Shown: positions 7,921 through 16,620, counted from the first letter of the stretch. The stretch is DNA of 64,000 nt from Desulfotomaculum copahuensis (GCF_001655685.1 NZ_LYVF01000013.1:62001-126000); one strand, 5' to 3'. Notes: generated by a model not told the origin, from the letters alone. Made by a program: numbers and translations.

Positions 7921-9303
7921 TTAAAGAGCCCCGGCTTTTTCCTCCTTGCACCGTTTCGCCCAGATGTCACCAGCCACCCGGCCCCATTCCCGGGAGCGGT
8001 TGTTCAGCTGGGCGGCAATGGTGCCGGTCAGGACGGTTTCCGCTCCGGCATGGGTAGGGCGGGCACCGGATTCAGCTACGATGTTCCTTAAAGCCCGGGG
8101 CACATCAATGATCGGGCAGGGACGGAGCAGGTTGTCATCGAAAGGCTGACGCTTCTGGTAAGCGGCAAACAGGGGCGAATGCAGCACTTCGACCAGGCTC
8201 TTTTCATTAATGTTGTCCACGGCGAAATGGACAAAGGCACAGGGTTCCACGTCGCCGGCCGCATTGATGTGGAAATAACGCCGCCCGCCGGCCAGGCACC
8301 CTTGTGTCAGTTCGCCGTCATTCCAAAAGTCGGCGATTTGAATCGGTTTGTGCGTGCGGATATAAGGGATGCGCTCAGCCAGGTAGGCCCTTTGCTCCGG
8401 AGTGACCATCAGATCCACATCGGGATTGCGGCCAATCGGAATATAATGGAATGTCCAGCCATAAACGGCCCCCTTGTCGATCAGAAAGTCGATAAACTCG
8501 TCAGCGGTCACTTCCAGCACATTTTCCCTGGTGATGGTAATGGAAACGCCGAAAGCCGCGCCTTTTTCCCGTAGCAGGTCCATGGCCCGCATCACCCGGT
8601 CAAAAGTGCCCTCACCGCGCCGGGCATCGGTGCGTTCCCGCCACCCTTCCAGGCTGATCGCCGGCGTGAAATTGCCCAGGGCCACGATTTTGCCGGCCAC
8701 CTTTTCGTTGATCAGTGTGCCGTTGGTATAAGCCATGAAGGCCATGTCGCGGTGTTTGGCCATTAAATCAAATAAGTGGGGGTAGATCAGCGGTTCACCG
8801 CCGGAAAAGACAATCCAATAGATACCCAGTTCTTTGGCCTCGCTGAAGAGGCGGTCCAGCCGCTCCCGGCTCAAGGAATTTTTAGCCGAATACTTACCGG
8901 CCCAACACCCGGTGCAGGCCAGATTGCAGGCGCTGGTGGGGTCCACCAGGATCAAGTTGGGCACCCCCACCCCCAGCTTTTCCGCCATGCTCCTTTGCCG
9001 GGGGATGCCCCAGAGCATGGCGTTCATAAACCAATTGTAAAGCAGTTTGTTGCGCACATTCGGGTGCAGATTGCTAGCCAAACGGTTTATGTATTCCCGG
9101 CCGGCCGGGTTTTCCCGGTAATAAGCCGCCACTGTTTCCACCTGGCGCTTGTGGCGATCTTGAACGGCCAGCAATTTAACCAGCGTTAACAGGCGTGGAA
9201 AATTAGTTTCTGGATTTTTACTGATTAAAGCCAGGATGTTTTGTGTCAGGCGCGTGGAAAGAAAGTTTTTCGCTCCGCCCAGTCCCGGTGCCTGCAGGTG
9301 CAT
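7921..9303 (-). CDS. Radical SAM protein with C-terminal iron-sulfur (SPASM-like) region
   Basis: 460 residues. The radical SAM cysteines are in CNLACTGC (Cys 126, 130, 133), which binds the [4Fe-4S] cluster that cleaves S-adenosylmethionine. The GGEP-type motif (VFSGGEPLIYP) follows at about 165. Further cysteines (GCLAGG near 345, EPCAFVHF near 360, RPCP near 400) fit a SPASM-type auxiliary cluster region, seen in enzymes that modify peptides or other substrates. A helical N-terminal extension of about 110 residues precedes the core. It stands alone: the gene downstream (dynamin) has its own promoter. The ATG at 9303 follows AAAGGATG. The substrate cannot be told from sequence. Confidence 0.85.
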   Translation of the reverse strand: MHLQAPGLGGAKNFLSTRLTQNILALISKNPETNFPRLLTLVKLLAVQDRHKRQVETVAAYYRENPAGREYINRLASNLHPNVRNKLLYNWFMNAMLWGIPRQRSMAEKLGVGVPNLILVDPTSACNLACTGCWAGKYSAKNSLSRERLDRLFSEAKELGIYWIVFSGGEPLIYPHLFDLMAKHRDMAFMAYTNGTLINEKVAGKIVALGNFTPAISLEGWRERTDARRGEGTFDRVMRAMDLLREKGAAFGVSITITRENVLEVTADEFIDFLIDKGAVYGWTFHYIPIGRNPDVDLMVTPEQRAYLAERIPYIRTHKPIQIADFWNDGELTQGCLAGGRRYFHINAAGDVEPCAFVHFAVDNINEKSLVEVLHSPLFAAYQKRQPFDDNLLRPCPIIDVPRALRNIVAESGARPTHAGAETVLTGTIAAQLNNRSREWGRVAGDIWAKRCKEEKAGAL

Positions 9304-9497
9304 AAGCCATCATCCTTTACAAGTAATTACTTTAAATATTCATGTCCAGTAATATACCCAAAAGGCTGGCAATCATGCTTTAAGCAAGAATGTCTTTTCC
9401 TGGTGACCCCGGTGCGGGATGCTTTACGCCTCCGGAGGGATTCCGCCGCCCCGTCCGGACGAAGGGCCAACAGCGGGGTTGGCCGGCATGCCAAAGA

Positions 9498-9522
9498 AAG
9501 AAGAGGCTCCCCTTAAGGAACC
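9498..9522 (-). terminator. Terminator after aroH
   Basis: On the minus strand GGTTCC and GGAGCC form a 6-bp stem with one G-U pair around TTAAGG, followed by a pyrimidine tract (TCTTCTTTCTTT). It lies about 45 nt beyond the stop of the chorismate mutase gene. Confidence 0.6.
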
Positions 9523-9564
9523 CCTTCCAGTGAAACAATTTAATGCTGAACGGCTATTTGTAAA

Positions 9565-9942
9565 TTACTGCGGCAGCAGGTCGGTACGCAGTTTGGTCGC
9601 TTCCCGCAGGTAGATGTGCTTGATTTCCCGCTGGGAGCGCTCCGTATTCACGTGCACCAGCACCCGGATGCACCTGCCCAGCCGGCCGGGCACGTCGATT
9701 TCCCGCGCGCATAACAGCGGTACATACTGCCAGCCCAGCAGTTCGCGGGCGGCGGCGGCCGGGAACTCGGCGTTCAAATCGGCCGTCACGGTGAAAAAGG
9801 CGCTGGCGATATCTTCCGTACACAGATCGTTTTCCTTCACAATGGCGCGCAGCAGTTCACCGGTGGCCTCCAGGATGTCCTCCGCCCTGTTCCGTTCTAC
9901 CGTGATGGCGCCCCGGATGGCCCGCACAAAAGTCTTGCCCAT
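9565..9942 (-). CDS. aroH: Chorismate mutase, AroH type
   Basis: 125 residues, the usual length of the monofunctional AroH fold (about 127 in Bacillus subtilis). It converts chorismate to prephenate on the way to phenylalanine and tyrosine. Family segments include [12 protein letters not shown] at the N-terminus, the [14 protein letters not shown] block and the conserved CAREIDVPG and IRVLVHVNT segments. The open frame extends 12 codons upstream, but the ATG at 9942 has a GGGGGAG ribosome site at a good distance. It is monocistronic, with a terminator downstream. Confidence 0.93.
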   Translation of the reverse strand: MGKTFVRAIRGAITVERNRAEDILEATGELLRAIVKENDLCTEDIASAFFTVTADLNAEFPAAAARELLGWQYVPLLCAREIDVPGRLGRCIRVLVHVNTERSQREIKHIYLREATKLRTDLLPQ

Positions 9943-10007
9943 GCTACTGTCTCCCCCGTAAATAATATTTAAATACACACCGGACCGGCGGCCGGATTTT
10001 ACTCATT

Positions 10008-10427
10008 TCATGATGAAACCGCCCGGTGGCCCAGACCGATCGCCACGTCATCCAGGTGTAAAAGGCCGACGCCGAAAAATACAGCCACACTGATATGGTC
10101 GTTATAACGGGCGATGCCGATCTTGCCGCCCACATTCAGGCCGATGGCCTTCATCATCACCTGGGAGAGGGCTTCCCGGGTCGCCCCGGCCACCGCGCCC
10201 TCTTCGGCGTGCACTTCCTTGATCACGCCTTCCCGCTTGGCGGCCACCACCGCCCGCTCCGTAATCTTATTCACCGAGGCAACAAAGTCACCGCCGTAAT
10301 CCACGGCCGCCGTTTTAAAACCCTCGCGGGCGTACTGGACTTTAAGCCCCTTCTCATGCTCCCGGTCCTCGCTCAAAGCCATGTTTACCGCCACCCGGGC
10401 CACCTGCCTGCTTCCCTGAAAGGCCAT
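10008..10427 (-). CDS. HutP-family RNA-binding regulator
   Basis: 139 residues matching the HutP family. The first half carries ARVAVNMALSEDREHEKGLK. The C-terminal half has NDHISVAVFFGVGLLHLDDVAIGLGHRAV, close to the HutP core that binds L-histidine and Mg2+ and prevents transcription termination of hut mRNA in Bacillus. No hut genes lie nearby, so another target is likely. It starts with ATG after GGGAGGGG and has its own strong promoter. Family assignment is firm. Function as a histidine-dependent antiterminator here is inference, as many Clostridia carry such proteins away from hut genes. Confidence 0.82.
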   Translation of the reverse strand: MAFQGSRQVARVAVNMALSEDREHEKGLKVQYAREGFKTAAVDYGGDFVASVNKITERAVVAAKREGVIKEVHAEEGAVAGATREALSQVMMKAIGLNVGGKIGIARYNDHISVAVFFGVGLLHLDDVAIGLGHRAVSS

Positions 10428-10449
10428 TTAAACCCCTCCCGATTGCCAA

Positions 10450-10470
10450 AAACCGGCCGGAAGGCCGGCA
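10450..10470 (-). other. GC-rich hairpin with T-tract in the leader of the hutP-like gene
   Basis: Just downstream of the promoter the transcript reads GCCGG-CCTT-CCGGC then CGGTTTTT, a 5-bp stem with a tetraloop and U-run that could act as a weak terminator or attenuator. Since the encoded protein belongs to an RNA-binding antiterminator family, autoregulation is conceivable. Confidence 0.4.
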
Positions 10471-10475
10471 CATAC

Positions 10476-10504
10476 ATTATAGGGCAGCCGGCCGCAAAAA
10501 ACAA
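10476..10504 (-). promoter_or_regulatory. Sigma-A promoter of the hutP-like gene
   Basis: TTGTTT (10499-10504) and a perfect TATAAT (10476-10481) are 17 bp apart, about 50 nt before the start codon. Confidence 0.7.
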
Positions 10505-10707
10505 TAGCCGGCGTGATCCGGCGGGCAAACCGGTGCTGAAATTAATCACGACGCCAGCAATTGGCGGCCGGTATCAATTGGCTGGCGTGCTGCCGGACAA
10601 CGTTGCAGTATCAGCAGTAAGGAATAGATTCACGCAATGATACATCCTTGCTGGCGCATAGACTGTAGACATGGCATTACATATGGAATTGATGACACAT
10701 AAGACAT

Positions 10708-10737
10708 GTTTTATACCGTTTTTCTTTATGGTATAAT
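10708..10737 (+). promoter_or_regulatory. Extended -10 promoter of the Uma2-family gene
   Basis: A perfect TATAAT at 10732-10737 is preceded by TGG (extended -10 element). The -35 region (TTTTAT at 17 bp) is weak. The rest of the 350-bp gap between the hutP-like gene and this one holds the hutP promoter and no coding sequence that I can support. Confidence 0.6.
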
Positions 10738-10779
10738 ACAACCAGAAAACGGCAGGATGCCGGGCGGGAGTGATGCCGG

Positions 10780-11340
10780 ATGGATGAAGCTGTGCAAAGT
10801 TTGGGCGGCGGCTTTACGTACGAAGATTATTGCCGGTTACAAGATAGCCGGCGATACGAATTGATTGGAGGGGAATTGTATTTGGTTCCTTCGCCCAGCG
10901 TTCCACACCAGCATGTTTCTTTACGCTTGAGCTGGCGCCTGGCCGAACATGTGGAAAAACACGACCTCGGCATTGTTTTATCCGCTCCGATCGATGTTTT
11001 TTTAACTTTACATGATGTGGTGCAGCCGGACATCCTTTTCATTTCCCGTGAACGGTCGGATATTATTACCGAGGCCAATATCCAGGGCGCACCGGATATG
11101 ATGGTGGAAATCCTCTCTCCGGCCACTTCATTGCGGGACCGGACAGTTAAAAAAGATCTTTATGCCCGCCACGGGGTGAAGGAGATGTGGATAATCCATC
11201 CATTGGCACAAACATTGGAAATCTACCGGGCGGAGCCGGCCGGATTGACCAAAGCGGCATTTTATTCCCGCCGCACCGGACAGCCGGTCTCTTCACCTCT
11301 TTTGCCCGGCCTGGCGCTGGATCTGAACGATATCTTTTAG
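10780..11340 (+). CDS. Uma2-family PD-(D/E)XK endonuclease-like protein
   Basis: 186 residues of the Uma2/DUF820 family, a restriction-endonuclease-like fold of unknown biological substrate. Visible family features are the N-terminal YEDYCRLQDSRRYELIGGELY, the metal-binding acidic residues in VVQPDILFIS (near 85) and MMVEILSPAT (near 108), and the lysine in HGVKEMWIIHP (near 130). The ATG follows CGGGAG. The next gene begins 9 nt after its stop, so the two are probably cotranscribed. Such genes multiply in some genomes, but only one is seen here. Confidence 0.85.
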   Translation: MDEAVQSLGGGFTYEDYCRLQDSRRYELIGGELYLVPSPSVPHQHVSLRLSWRLAEHVEKHDLGIVLSAPIDVFLTLHDVVQPDILFISRERSDIITEANIQGAPDMMVEILSPATSLRDRTVKKDLYARHGVKEMWIIHPLAQTLEIYRAEPAGLTKAAFYSRRTGQPVSSPLLPGLALDLNDIF

Positions 11341-11349
11341 GAACGGGTG

Positions 11350-11943
11350 ATGAGCATGCCGGAACAGATAAAATGCCTGGCGGTGGCCGCCAGCCCGCGC
11401 AAGGACGGCAATACCGCCCTTTTAGCCCGGCAGGCGCTGGCCGGCTGCCGGGAAGCGGGGGCGGAAACGGAATTCCTGTACCTGGCGGATTATGCCTATG
11501 CGCCCTGCCGGGGCTGCGAAGCATGTTCAAAAACCGGCCGGTGCGTGGTAGCGGACGACGCCAAAGTCATCTTCGACCGGATCCTGGCCGCCGACCGGCT
11601 GATCCTGGCCGCGCCCATTTTTTCCATGGGCATCTGCGCGCAGGCCAAAATGCTCATCGACCGGGCGCAGCAGTTCTGGGCCACCAAATATGTATTAAAA
11701 CGGCCGGTGATCCCGGAGGCGGCATTGCGCCCGCCGCGCCGCGGCATCTACATTGCCACCGCCGGCACCAACCTGCCCGGCGTTTTTGACGGCGCAATCC
11801 GGGTGGTTAAATATTTTTTCAAGATGCTGGAAATAGATCTAACCGGCACCTTTTGCTACCCCCGGGTGGACGCCAAGGGATCCGTGAAGGACCACCCCAC
11901 GGCACTGGCGGAATGTTTGCAGGCCGGCCGGGAACTCGGATGA
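11350..11943 (+). CDS. Flavodoxin-family / NADPH-dependent FMN reductase-like protein
   Basis: About 197 residues with an FMN-binding flavodoxin fold. The phosphate loop is ASPRKDGNTALLA near residue 14, and APIFSMGICAQAKMLIDRAQQFW follows near 85. The segment CRGCEACSKTGRCVV (near 52-66) has four cysteines in the pattern of iron-sulfur flavoproteins, so it may also carry an Fe-S cluster. A redox role is likely but the partner is unknown. The frame opens with GTG at 11347 and ATG at 11350; the latter was chosen, with AGGAACGGG upstream. It probably shares a transcript with the Uma2-family gene. Confidence 0.8.
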   Translation: MSMPEQIKCLAVAASPRKDGNTALLARQALAGCREAGAETEFLYLADYAYAPCRGCEACSKTGRCVVADDAKVIFDRILAADRLILAAPIFSMGICAQAKMLIDRAQQFWATKYVLKRPVIPEAALRPPRRGIYIATAGTNLPGVFDGAIRVVKYFFKMLEIDLTGTFCYPRVDAKGSVKDHPTALAECLQAGRELG

Positions 11944-12035
11944 CAACCCGGTTGAGCTTGACTGCCTCCACCCCGGCCGGATTAAATAAATGCCCGTGAA
12001 ATTCACACATTACCAGGTTACGCAAATATATCGAC

Positions 12036-12071
12036 AAAAAACGGCCTGGCATAATCCAGCTGCCAGGCCGT
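12036..12071 (-). terminator. Strong terminator downstream of the unknown gene at 12.1 kb
   Basis: A perfect 11-bp stem (ACGGCCTGGCA with TGCCAGGCCGT) and a 9-nt loop are followed on the minus strand by TTTTTTG. Confidence 0.85.
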
Positions 12072-12077
12072 CAGTAA

Positions 12078-12105
12078 TTCCGGCAACTCAACTTGCCGGA
12101 ATTAC
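12078..12105 (-). other. Second hairpin overlapping the stop codon
   Basis: A 13-bp perfect inverted repeat (arms ending in TTCCGGCAA and TTGCCGGAA) spans the TAA stop of the unknown gene and precedes the terminator. It has no T-tract. It could protect the mRNA end. Confidence 0.5.
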
Positions 12106-12563
12106 CGGTTATATTTACGCTCCAGATTTTCCCGCATCTGTTTGAACTCCCGGGACACACTGAACAGCAGCCGCTCCATTTCAGTTTTATAGAAATTGAG
12201 AGCAGCAGGTGAAATTATTTCCACCTTGCGGAAATCATCCCGGGCGATAAAGCGCACCAAATCTTCCAGTGTATCGGCGCTCACGTCCATAATCACCGGA
12301 GCGAAGGCCACATCATGATTTTCAATGTCATCATGAATAGTATAAATGTCCATGCTCAAATCCAGGTCGTTAATCTGTATCCCCTGGATGGGCACGTTGC
12401 GCAGCATGGCCACCTGGTGCTCCCGGGCCTCTTCCGCCACCTTCTCCACCGCCTTGCCGCCAAAAAGAAAACGTCCGGACTTGCCCACACCTTTGAAGTC
12501 CAGCCTGACTTTTGCTCTTATTTCTCTATGCCCGTTGGATTCCCCGGGTTGCAATTCGGCCAA
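12102..12563 (-). CDS. Conserved-looking protein of unknown function
   Basis: 153 residues, acidic and soluble, with no signal peptide or membrane segment. I do not recognise the family. The N-terminal part (REIRAKVRLDFKGVGKSGRFLFGG) is followed by a middle part rich in Asp and a helical C-terminus (FYKTEMERLLFSVSREFKQMRENLERK) that could form a coiled coil. The TTG start is supported by GGGGGGTGAAG 7-8 nt upstream. It is monocistronic with a strong terminator, so it is very likely a real gene. Confidence 0.7.
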   Translation of the reverse strand: MAELQPGESNGHREIRAKVRLDFKGVGKSGRFLFGGKAVEKVAEEAREHQVAMLRNVPIQGIQINDLDLSMDIYTIHDDIENHDVAFAPVIMDVSADTLEDLVRFIARDDFRKVEIISPAALNFYKTEMERLLFSVSREFKQMRENLERKYNR

Positions 12564-12913
12564 AACTTCACCCCCCAGCGCTTGACTAACATGAAGATAT
12601 TAGCCTAGTTCGCCGGGAGGGGAAAAATTCCTGCATATGTGACATCTTTATGCCATACGGGGACAAAAGTTTTTTAACCGCACTTTGCCGGATCAGGCCG
12701 GTGTACACTCCGGACCTGCATATGGCGCGGATCAAAATGTATACACCATATACTGAGACAAGCGCGGATTTTACTGTTACCATACCGGTTCCCGGTTCGC
12801 ATGCCTGCCGCCGGCGAAACTTTCAATACCGAATCATCAACCGGGAAGCCGGTCCCGGCTTCCCGGCCGGACGGCCCGGGGGACCGGGAAAATTGAAGGA
12901 CATCTGACAGGCA
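12564..12913. other. 350-bp intergenic region without a gene
   Basis: No ORF that I can support. The stretch is AT-richer than its surroundings and holds two GTGTAYAC motifs (near 12700 and 12740) and the leader of the minus-strand unknown gene. I could not fix a convincing promoter. Confidence 0.4.
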
Positions 12914-13720
12914 TCAGCTCCCGACTGTCTTCCGCGCCCGTTTAGCTGATGTTTGGGAGCATTCTGCCGGGGACAGGCCGGCTGCTTCCCGCAGTTGACG
13001 TACTTCCGGCAAAGTGAGATGACGGTACTGTCCCGGCTTCAGGCCGCCCAGGGAAAGCGGCCCGGTGCGCACCCGCTTGAGCCGGCGCACCGGATGGCCG
13101 ATCTGCGCGCACATGCGCCGCACCTGACGATTGCGTCCCTCGTGAATGGTGATTTCGAGCAGGGCGTTGCCTTGCGCGTCCACTTCCACCAGCCCGGCGG
13201 CGGCCGGAGCGGTGGGACCGTCATCCAGCACCAGTCCCCGGGCCATCTGTTCCAGGCTTTCCCGTGCCGGCGTCCCCTCCACGCGCACCCGGTAGGTTTT
13301 AGACACCCGGTGCCGGGGATGGGTCAAAGCCTGGGTCAGCTCCCCGTCATTGGTCAACAGCAACAAACCCTCGCTGTCGTAATCCAGACGGCCCACCGGA
13401 TAGACCCGCTGCGGCACACCGGTCACCAGATCCGTCACCTTGCGCCGTCCCCGGGGGTCTTCCACCGTGGTCACATATCCCCGGGGCTTGTACACCAGCA
13501 GGTAAACCTTCTTTTCCGGCCGCCCGATTTTGCGGCCGTCCACTTCCACCCTGTCCACCCCGGGAGTGACCCGGGTACCCGGTGTGGTCACCGTTTTGCC
13601 GTTGACCTTGACCAGCCCGGCGGCGATCATTTCCTCGCAATGGCGGCGCGAGGCCACTCCGGACCGGGCCATGAACTTCTGCAGACGCTCCAATTTGCTC
13701 ACCCCGGATTTGCCAAACAT
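12914..13720 (-). CDS. rluB: Pseudouridine synthase, RluB/RsuA family
   Basis: 268 residues. An N-terminal S4 RNA-binding domain (LERLQKFMARSGVASRRHCEEMI, residues 10-32 onward) precedes the RsuA-type catalytic domain. The catalytic aspartate is in GRLDYDSEGLLLLTNDGEL near residue 112. RluB modifies a uridine in 23S rRNA helix 89 in characterised bacteria. The final 30 residues are a basic tail. The ATG at 13720 follows TAGGTAG. A TTG eleven codons in, after GGGGTGAGCAAA, is a possible alternative start. It is downstream of spmA-spmB, a common arrangement in spore formers. Confidence 0.92.
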   Translation of the reverse strand: MFGKSGVSKLERLQKFMARSGVASRRHCEEMIAAGLVKVNGKTVTTPGTRVTPGVDRVEVDGRKIGRPEKKVYLLVYKPRGYVTTVEDPRGRRKVTDLVTGVPQRVYPVGRLDYDSEGLLLLTNDGELTQALTHPRHRVSKTYRVRVEGTPARESLEQMARGLVLDDGPTAPAAAGLVEVDAQGNALLEITIHEGRNRQVRRMCAQIGHPVRRLKRVRTGPLSLGGLKPGQYRHLTLPEVRQLREAAGLSPAECSQTSAKRARKTVGS

Positions 13721-13752
13721 AACTACCTACCGGTATTTTACCACCAATCCTT

Positions 13753-14286
13753 TTACCGGAACACCTGGTGGGCAATAAAAACCGAAGCGGCCAGAGTGGT
13801 GAAATCGGCAGCCAGGCCGGAAACAATGGCGTAACGGTACCTGCTGATACCGACGGAGCCGAAATAAAGGGTGAGCACATAAAAGGTGGTGTCGGTGCTT
13901 CCCTGCATGGTGGAAACCAGCCGGCCGATAAAGCTGTCCGGGCCGTGGGTGGCGATCAGATCGGTGGCGATGCCTAGGGCGGCCCCGCCGGACAGAGGCC
14001 GCATCACGGCGTGAGGCAGCACTTCGGCCGGAAAGCCCAGCCGGTTCAGATACGGGGACAGTGTGTGCACCAGCACATCCATCGCTCCCGAGGCGCGGAA
14101 GATGTTGATCGCCACCAGCATGGCCACCAGGTAGGGAATGGTTTTGATCGCCGTGGCAAAGCCCTCGCCAGCCCCCTCGACAAAGGTTTCAAACACAGGC
14201 ACCCCGCGCACCATGGCCGCCAGGGGCACCAGCAGCAGGGTGAGGGGAATGGCCCAGCGGGAAATCTCCGAGATTATTTCATACAT
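13753..14286 (-). CDS. spmB: Spore maturation protein B
   Basis: 177 residues, integral membrane, nucleoside-transporter-gate (Gate) domain family. Segments RPLSGGAALGIATDLIATHGPDSFIGRLVSTMQGSTDTTFYVLTLYFG are diagnostic. SpmA and SpmB are needed for full dehydration of the spore core and heat resistance in Bacillus and Clostridium. The ATG has a GGGGAGGTAG ribosome site and lies 4 nt from the end of spmA. Confidence 0.95.
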   Translation of the reverse strand: MYEIISEISRWAIPLTLLLVPLAAMVRGVPVFETFVEGAGEGFATAIKTIPYLVAMLVAINIFRASGAMDVLVHTLSPYLNRLGFPAEVLPHAVMRPLSGGAALGIATDLIATHGPDSFIGRLVSTMQGSTDTTFYVLTLYFGSVGISRYRYAIVSGLAADFTTLAASVFIAHQVFR

Positions 14287-14290
14287 GCCG

Positions 14291-14884
14291 CTACCTCCCC
14301 TGGTTGCTGTAAATATAGCGCATGACGCGGTCCACCGTCACGGCCACCGCCATGCCGCAGGCGGTGGCAAAAATGGTTGTCCCCACAATGGCCGTGGGAT
14401 CGGCGGAACCGTGCATCAAACGGATGCCGATGATGGTGCTCGGAATCAAAGTCAGGCAGGAGGTGTTCAGGGCCAGGAAGGTGCACATGGCGTCAGTGGC
14501 CGTTTTCGGGTCGCCGCGGTTCAGCTTTTGCAACTCCTGCATGGCGATCAGGCCCATCGGTGTGGCTGCATTGCCCAGACCGAGGATGTTGGCGCTCAGA
14601 TTCATGATGATCGCACCCATGGCCGGATGCTCCCGGGGCACCGAGGGAAACAAAACGGCGGTCAGCGGCCGCACCAGGCGGGCCAGGGCGCGCACCAGGC
14701 CGGCCGCCTCGGCCAGCCGCATGATGCCCAGCCAGAAGGCGATGATTGCAATCAGGTTCAGGGACACCTTGACCCCGTTGGCAGCCCCCTCCAGGGCGGC
14801 TTTGGTGACCACTTCCACCTGTCCGTGCGCCGCCGCCGTCAGAATGCCAAAAACAATCATTCCCAGCCAGATGTAGTTGACCAC
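14291..14884 (-). CDS. spmA: Spore maturation protein A
   Basis: 197 residues with several membrane helices. The family block NLSANILGLGNAATPMGLIAMQELQ is at about 95-120, followed by MCTFLALNTSCLTLIPSTIIGIR. It is the partner of SpmB in the forespore or mother-cell membrane during core dehydration. The GTG start at 14884 is preceded by GGGGGGTAG. In B. subtilis the pair follows dacB; no dacB is found here. Confidence 0.95.
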   Translation of the reverse strand: MVNYIWLGMIVFGILTAAAHGQVEVVTKAALEGAANGVKVSLNLIAIIAFWLGIMRLAEAAGLVRALARLVRPLTAVLFPSVPREHPAMGAIIMNLSANILGLGNAATPMGLIAMQELQKLNRGDPKTATDAMCTFLALNTSCLTLIPSTIIGIRLMHGSADPTAIVGTTIFATACGMAVAVTVDRVMRYIYSNQGR

Positions 14885-15054
14885 CGCTTCTACCCCCCGC
14901 CAGGCGGCCCGCTTTCAGCAGGCCTGTCTACTAACTTTTATGAAGAGCGGGAGGCGGTTAGAACCACATGCAAAAAGGCGGCCGCCCGGCCATGCACGGA
15001 AAACAAGCTACTGTTTTGGAAAGCGGCGTCCTGGAATGTCCGGCACAGGCAGGT

Positions 15055-15078
15055 AAACCGGGAATTGCATCCCGGTTT
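15055..15078 (-). other. Inverted repeat in the spmA upstream gap
   Basis: AAACCGGGA and TCCCGGTTT form a perfect 9-bp stem with a 6-nt loop, without a T-tract. It lies in the 267-bp gap between the FAD oxidoreductase gene and spmA, in which I see no other feature apart from a CCCGCC/GGCGGG hairpin right after the oxidoreductase stop. Confidence 0.4.
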
Positions 15079-15151
15079 GAATCAGCCGGTGCTGTAACCG
15101 GGCTCATGCGCCCCGGCCGGTTTGCGCTGAACACCCCGCCAGCCCGGCGGG

Positions 15152-16477
15152 TTATGTCCCGGTGCCTGCACCGGCCGGCGCCGCGACGGGTCCGCTGCAC
15201 ACCCGGAGCAGTTTGCTGTTGAACACCCCCGTCAGACCGGCCCGCGCCACCCGGCCGCGGACGGCCTGCACATCGGTGGTGTACAGCCCCTTTTCCTGCA
15301 TGCGCTGGAAGTAAACCGAACCGGAGAAGGTGTATTTTTTCTGCAGCCCGGCGGGCGTTTTCATTTCCCGGTGCATGAAGGCGATCAGATCGCCCACGGC
15401 CAGTTCTTCCGGCAAAACAAGCAAATCTTTCCCGGCCAGGTGGCGCACGGCGTTATGCCCGGCCAGAAAACCGGTGGCGATGGCTTCGGTGTGCCCGACC
15501 AGCAGGCCGGTCTTCTCACCGGCACAGAACAGGTTGGCCACGCCGGCCACTTTCAGGGCATCGTCGCAGGGGGCGATGGCGTTAAAACGGATCGAGTTGC
15601 CCCGCCCGCCGGAGTACGGATCGGCATAGCGGGCCTCCCGGAAACCGTCGATGGTGCGCAGCACTTCAAGCGGGAAATAGGGCGTCATCAGCTTGGCGTG
15701 ACCGGTATCGAGCAGCACCAGGTTGCGGGCGAAATCGGCCAGATTGTACTGCTGGCAGGCTTTTTTGCTCAACAGGTCGCCTTTTTGTATATGCGCCGGC
15801 AGGGGGACGACCAGGCGTCCCTCCCGTTCCAGTTTATCCACCAGCCAGCCGGCCAGGGAGTTTTTATCCAGCTTGCACGAGCCGCTCATCGCCTCAAAAT
15901 GGGGAAAGCCGTCCCCGGCGCGTATTTCCTCCACACCGGCCTTGTCGGTCAGGCTCACCCGCGGACCGAAGGTGGGACAGCGCAGAATGCACATGGCACA
16001 GCCGGTGCCGAAACGGGTGCAGTTTTTAATCGGCCCGGCCGTACCGGTGGTGTCGATGAAAACCTCGCCGGCTATGTTTTCCCCCCGGCTGGTCAAAATT
16101 TCGCCAATAGCATCCCCTTTTTTAAACACCCCGGCCACCCGGCTCTGCAGCCGGATCTCCACCCCGGCGTCGGCCAGAGTGCTCCGGATGGCCGGCTCAA
16201 TCCGGGTCACGTCGTAAAGCGTGGCGTGCCGGTGACCGGGGAAATCCAGCCAGCGGTGCCTGGCCACTCCCTCGATCCGGCGGATGAAATCCCCGCCGCC
16301 CATCGCCCAGACTTCCTCCAGAGCGGTAAACCGGCCGTTGTTGCGCATGATGCCGCCCACCAGACCGGTGCCCAGGAGCATATCCGTCTTTTCCAGCAGC
16401 ACCACCCGCGCCCCGGCCGCTGCGGCCGCATAGGCGGCCGCGCAACCGGCCCAGCCGCCGCCGGCGATAACAATCAT
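15152..16477 (-). CDS. FAD-dependent oxidoreductase with a cysteine-rich insertion
   Basis: About 441 residues. The N-terminal dinucleotide-binding motif GGGWAGCAAAYAAAAAG is followed by an acidic strand end (VVLLEK), a Rossmann FAD site. A cysteine cluster (NCTRFGTGCAMCILRCP, near residues 153-169) may hold an iron-sulfur centre. The C-terminal part repeats the FAD contact typical of GidA/thiazole-like oxidoreductases (ANLFCAGEKTGLLVGHTEAIATGFLAGHNA). The frame opens with GTG at 16486, but the ATG three codons later is better placed relative to GGGAG. It lies in a sporulation neighbourhood. Substrate unknown; I found no closer family name. Confidence 0.75.
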   Translation of the reverse strand: MIVIAGGGWAGCAAAYAAAAAGARVVLLEKTDMLLGTGLVGGIMRNNGRFTALEEVWAMGGGDFIRRIEGVARHRWLDFPGHRHATLYDVTRIEPAIRSTLADAGVEIRLQSRVAGVFKKGDAIGEILTSRGENIAGEVFIDTTGTAGPIKNCTRFGTGCAMCILRCPTFGPRVSLTDKAGVEEIRAGDGFPHFEAMSGSCKLDKNSLAGWLVDKLEREGRLVVPLPAHIQKGDLLSKKACQQYNLADFARNLVLLDTGHAKLMTPYFPLEVLRTIDGFREARYADPYSGGRGNSIRFNAIAPCDDALKVAGVANLFCAGEKTGLLVGHTEAIATGFLAGHNAVRHLAGKDLLVLPEELAVGDLIAFMHREMKTPAGLQKKYTFSGSVYFQRMQEKGLYTTDVQAVRGRVARAGLTGVFNSKLLRVCSGPVAAPAGAGTGT

Positions 16478-16573
16478 TATCTTCACACTCCCGGGGCTGG
16501 CACGCCCTTTCTTAACAGTATATTCCCCGGTACGGCGGAAGTGCCGGAAAAACAGTTTGGAGCCGGAACCGGC

Positions 16574-16620
16574 CCCAAAAATAAAAACCCCGGCCGGGAG
16601 ACATATCCCCGACCGGCTTT
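16574..16620 (-). terminator. Terminator downstream of gerW/ytfJ
   Basis: On the minus strand CCGGTCGGGG pairs with TCCCGGCCGG (two G-U pairs) around a 7-nt loop, followed by GGTTTTTATTTTT. Two further GC hairpins without T-tracts (near 16650 and 16695) precede it. Confidence 0.8.

Noticed and set aside
12700-12750. Two GTGTAYAC motifs as a paired operator
   Set aside because: The motifs are short and spaced irregularly, with no promoter nearby, so chance is the simplest explanation.
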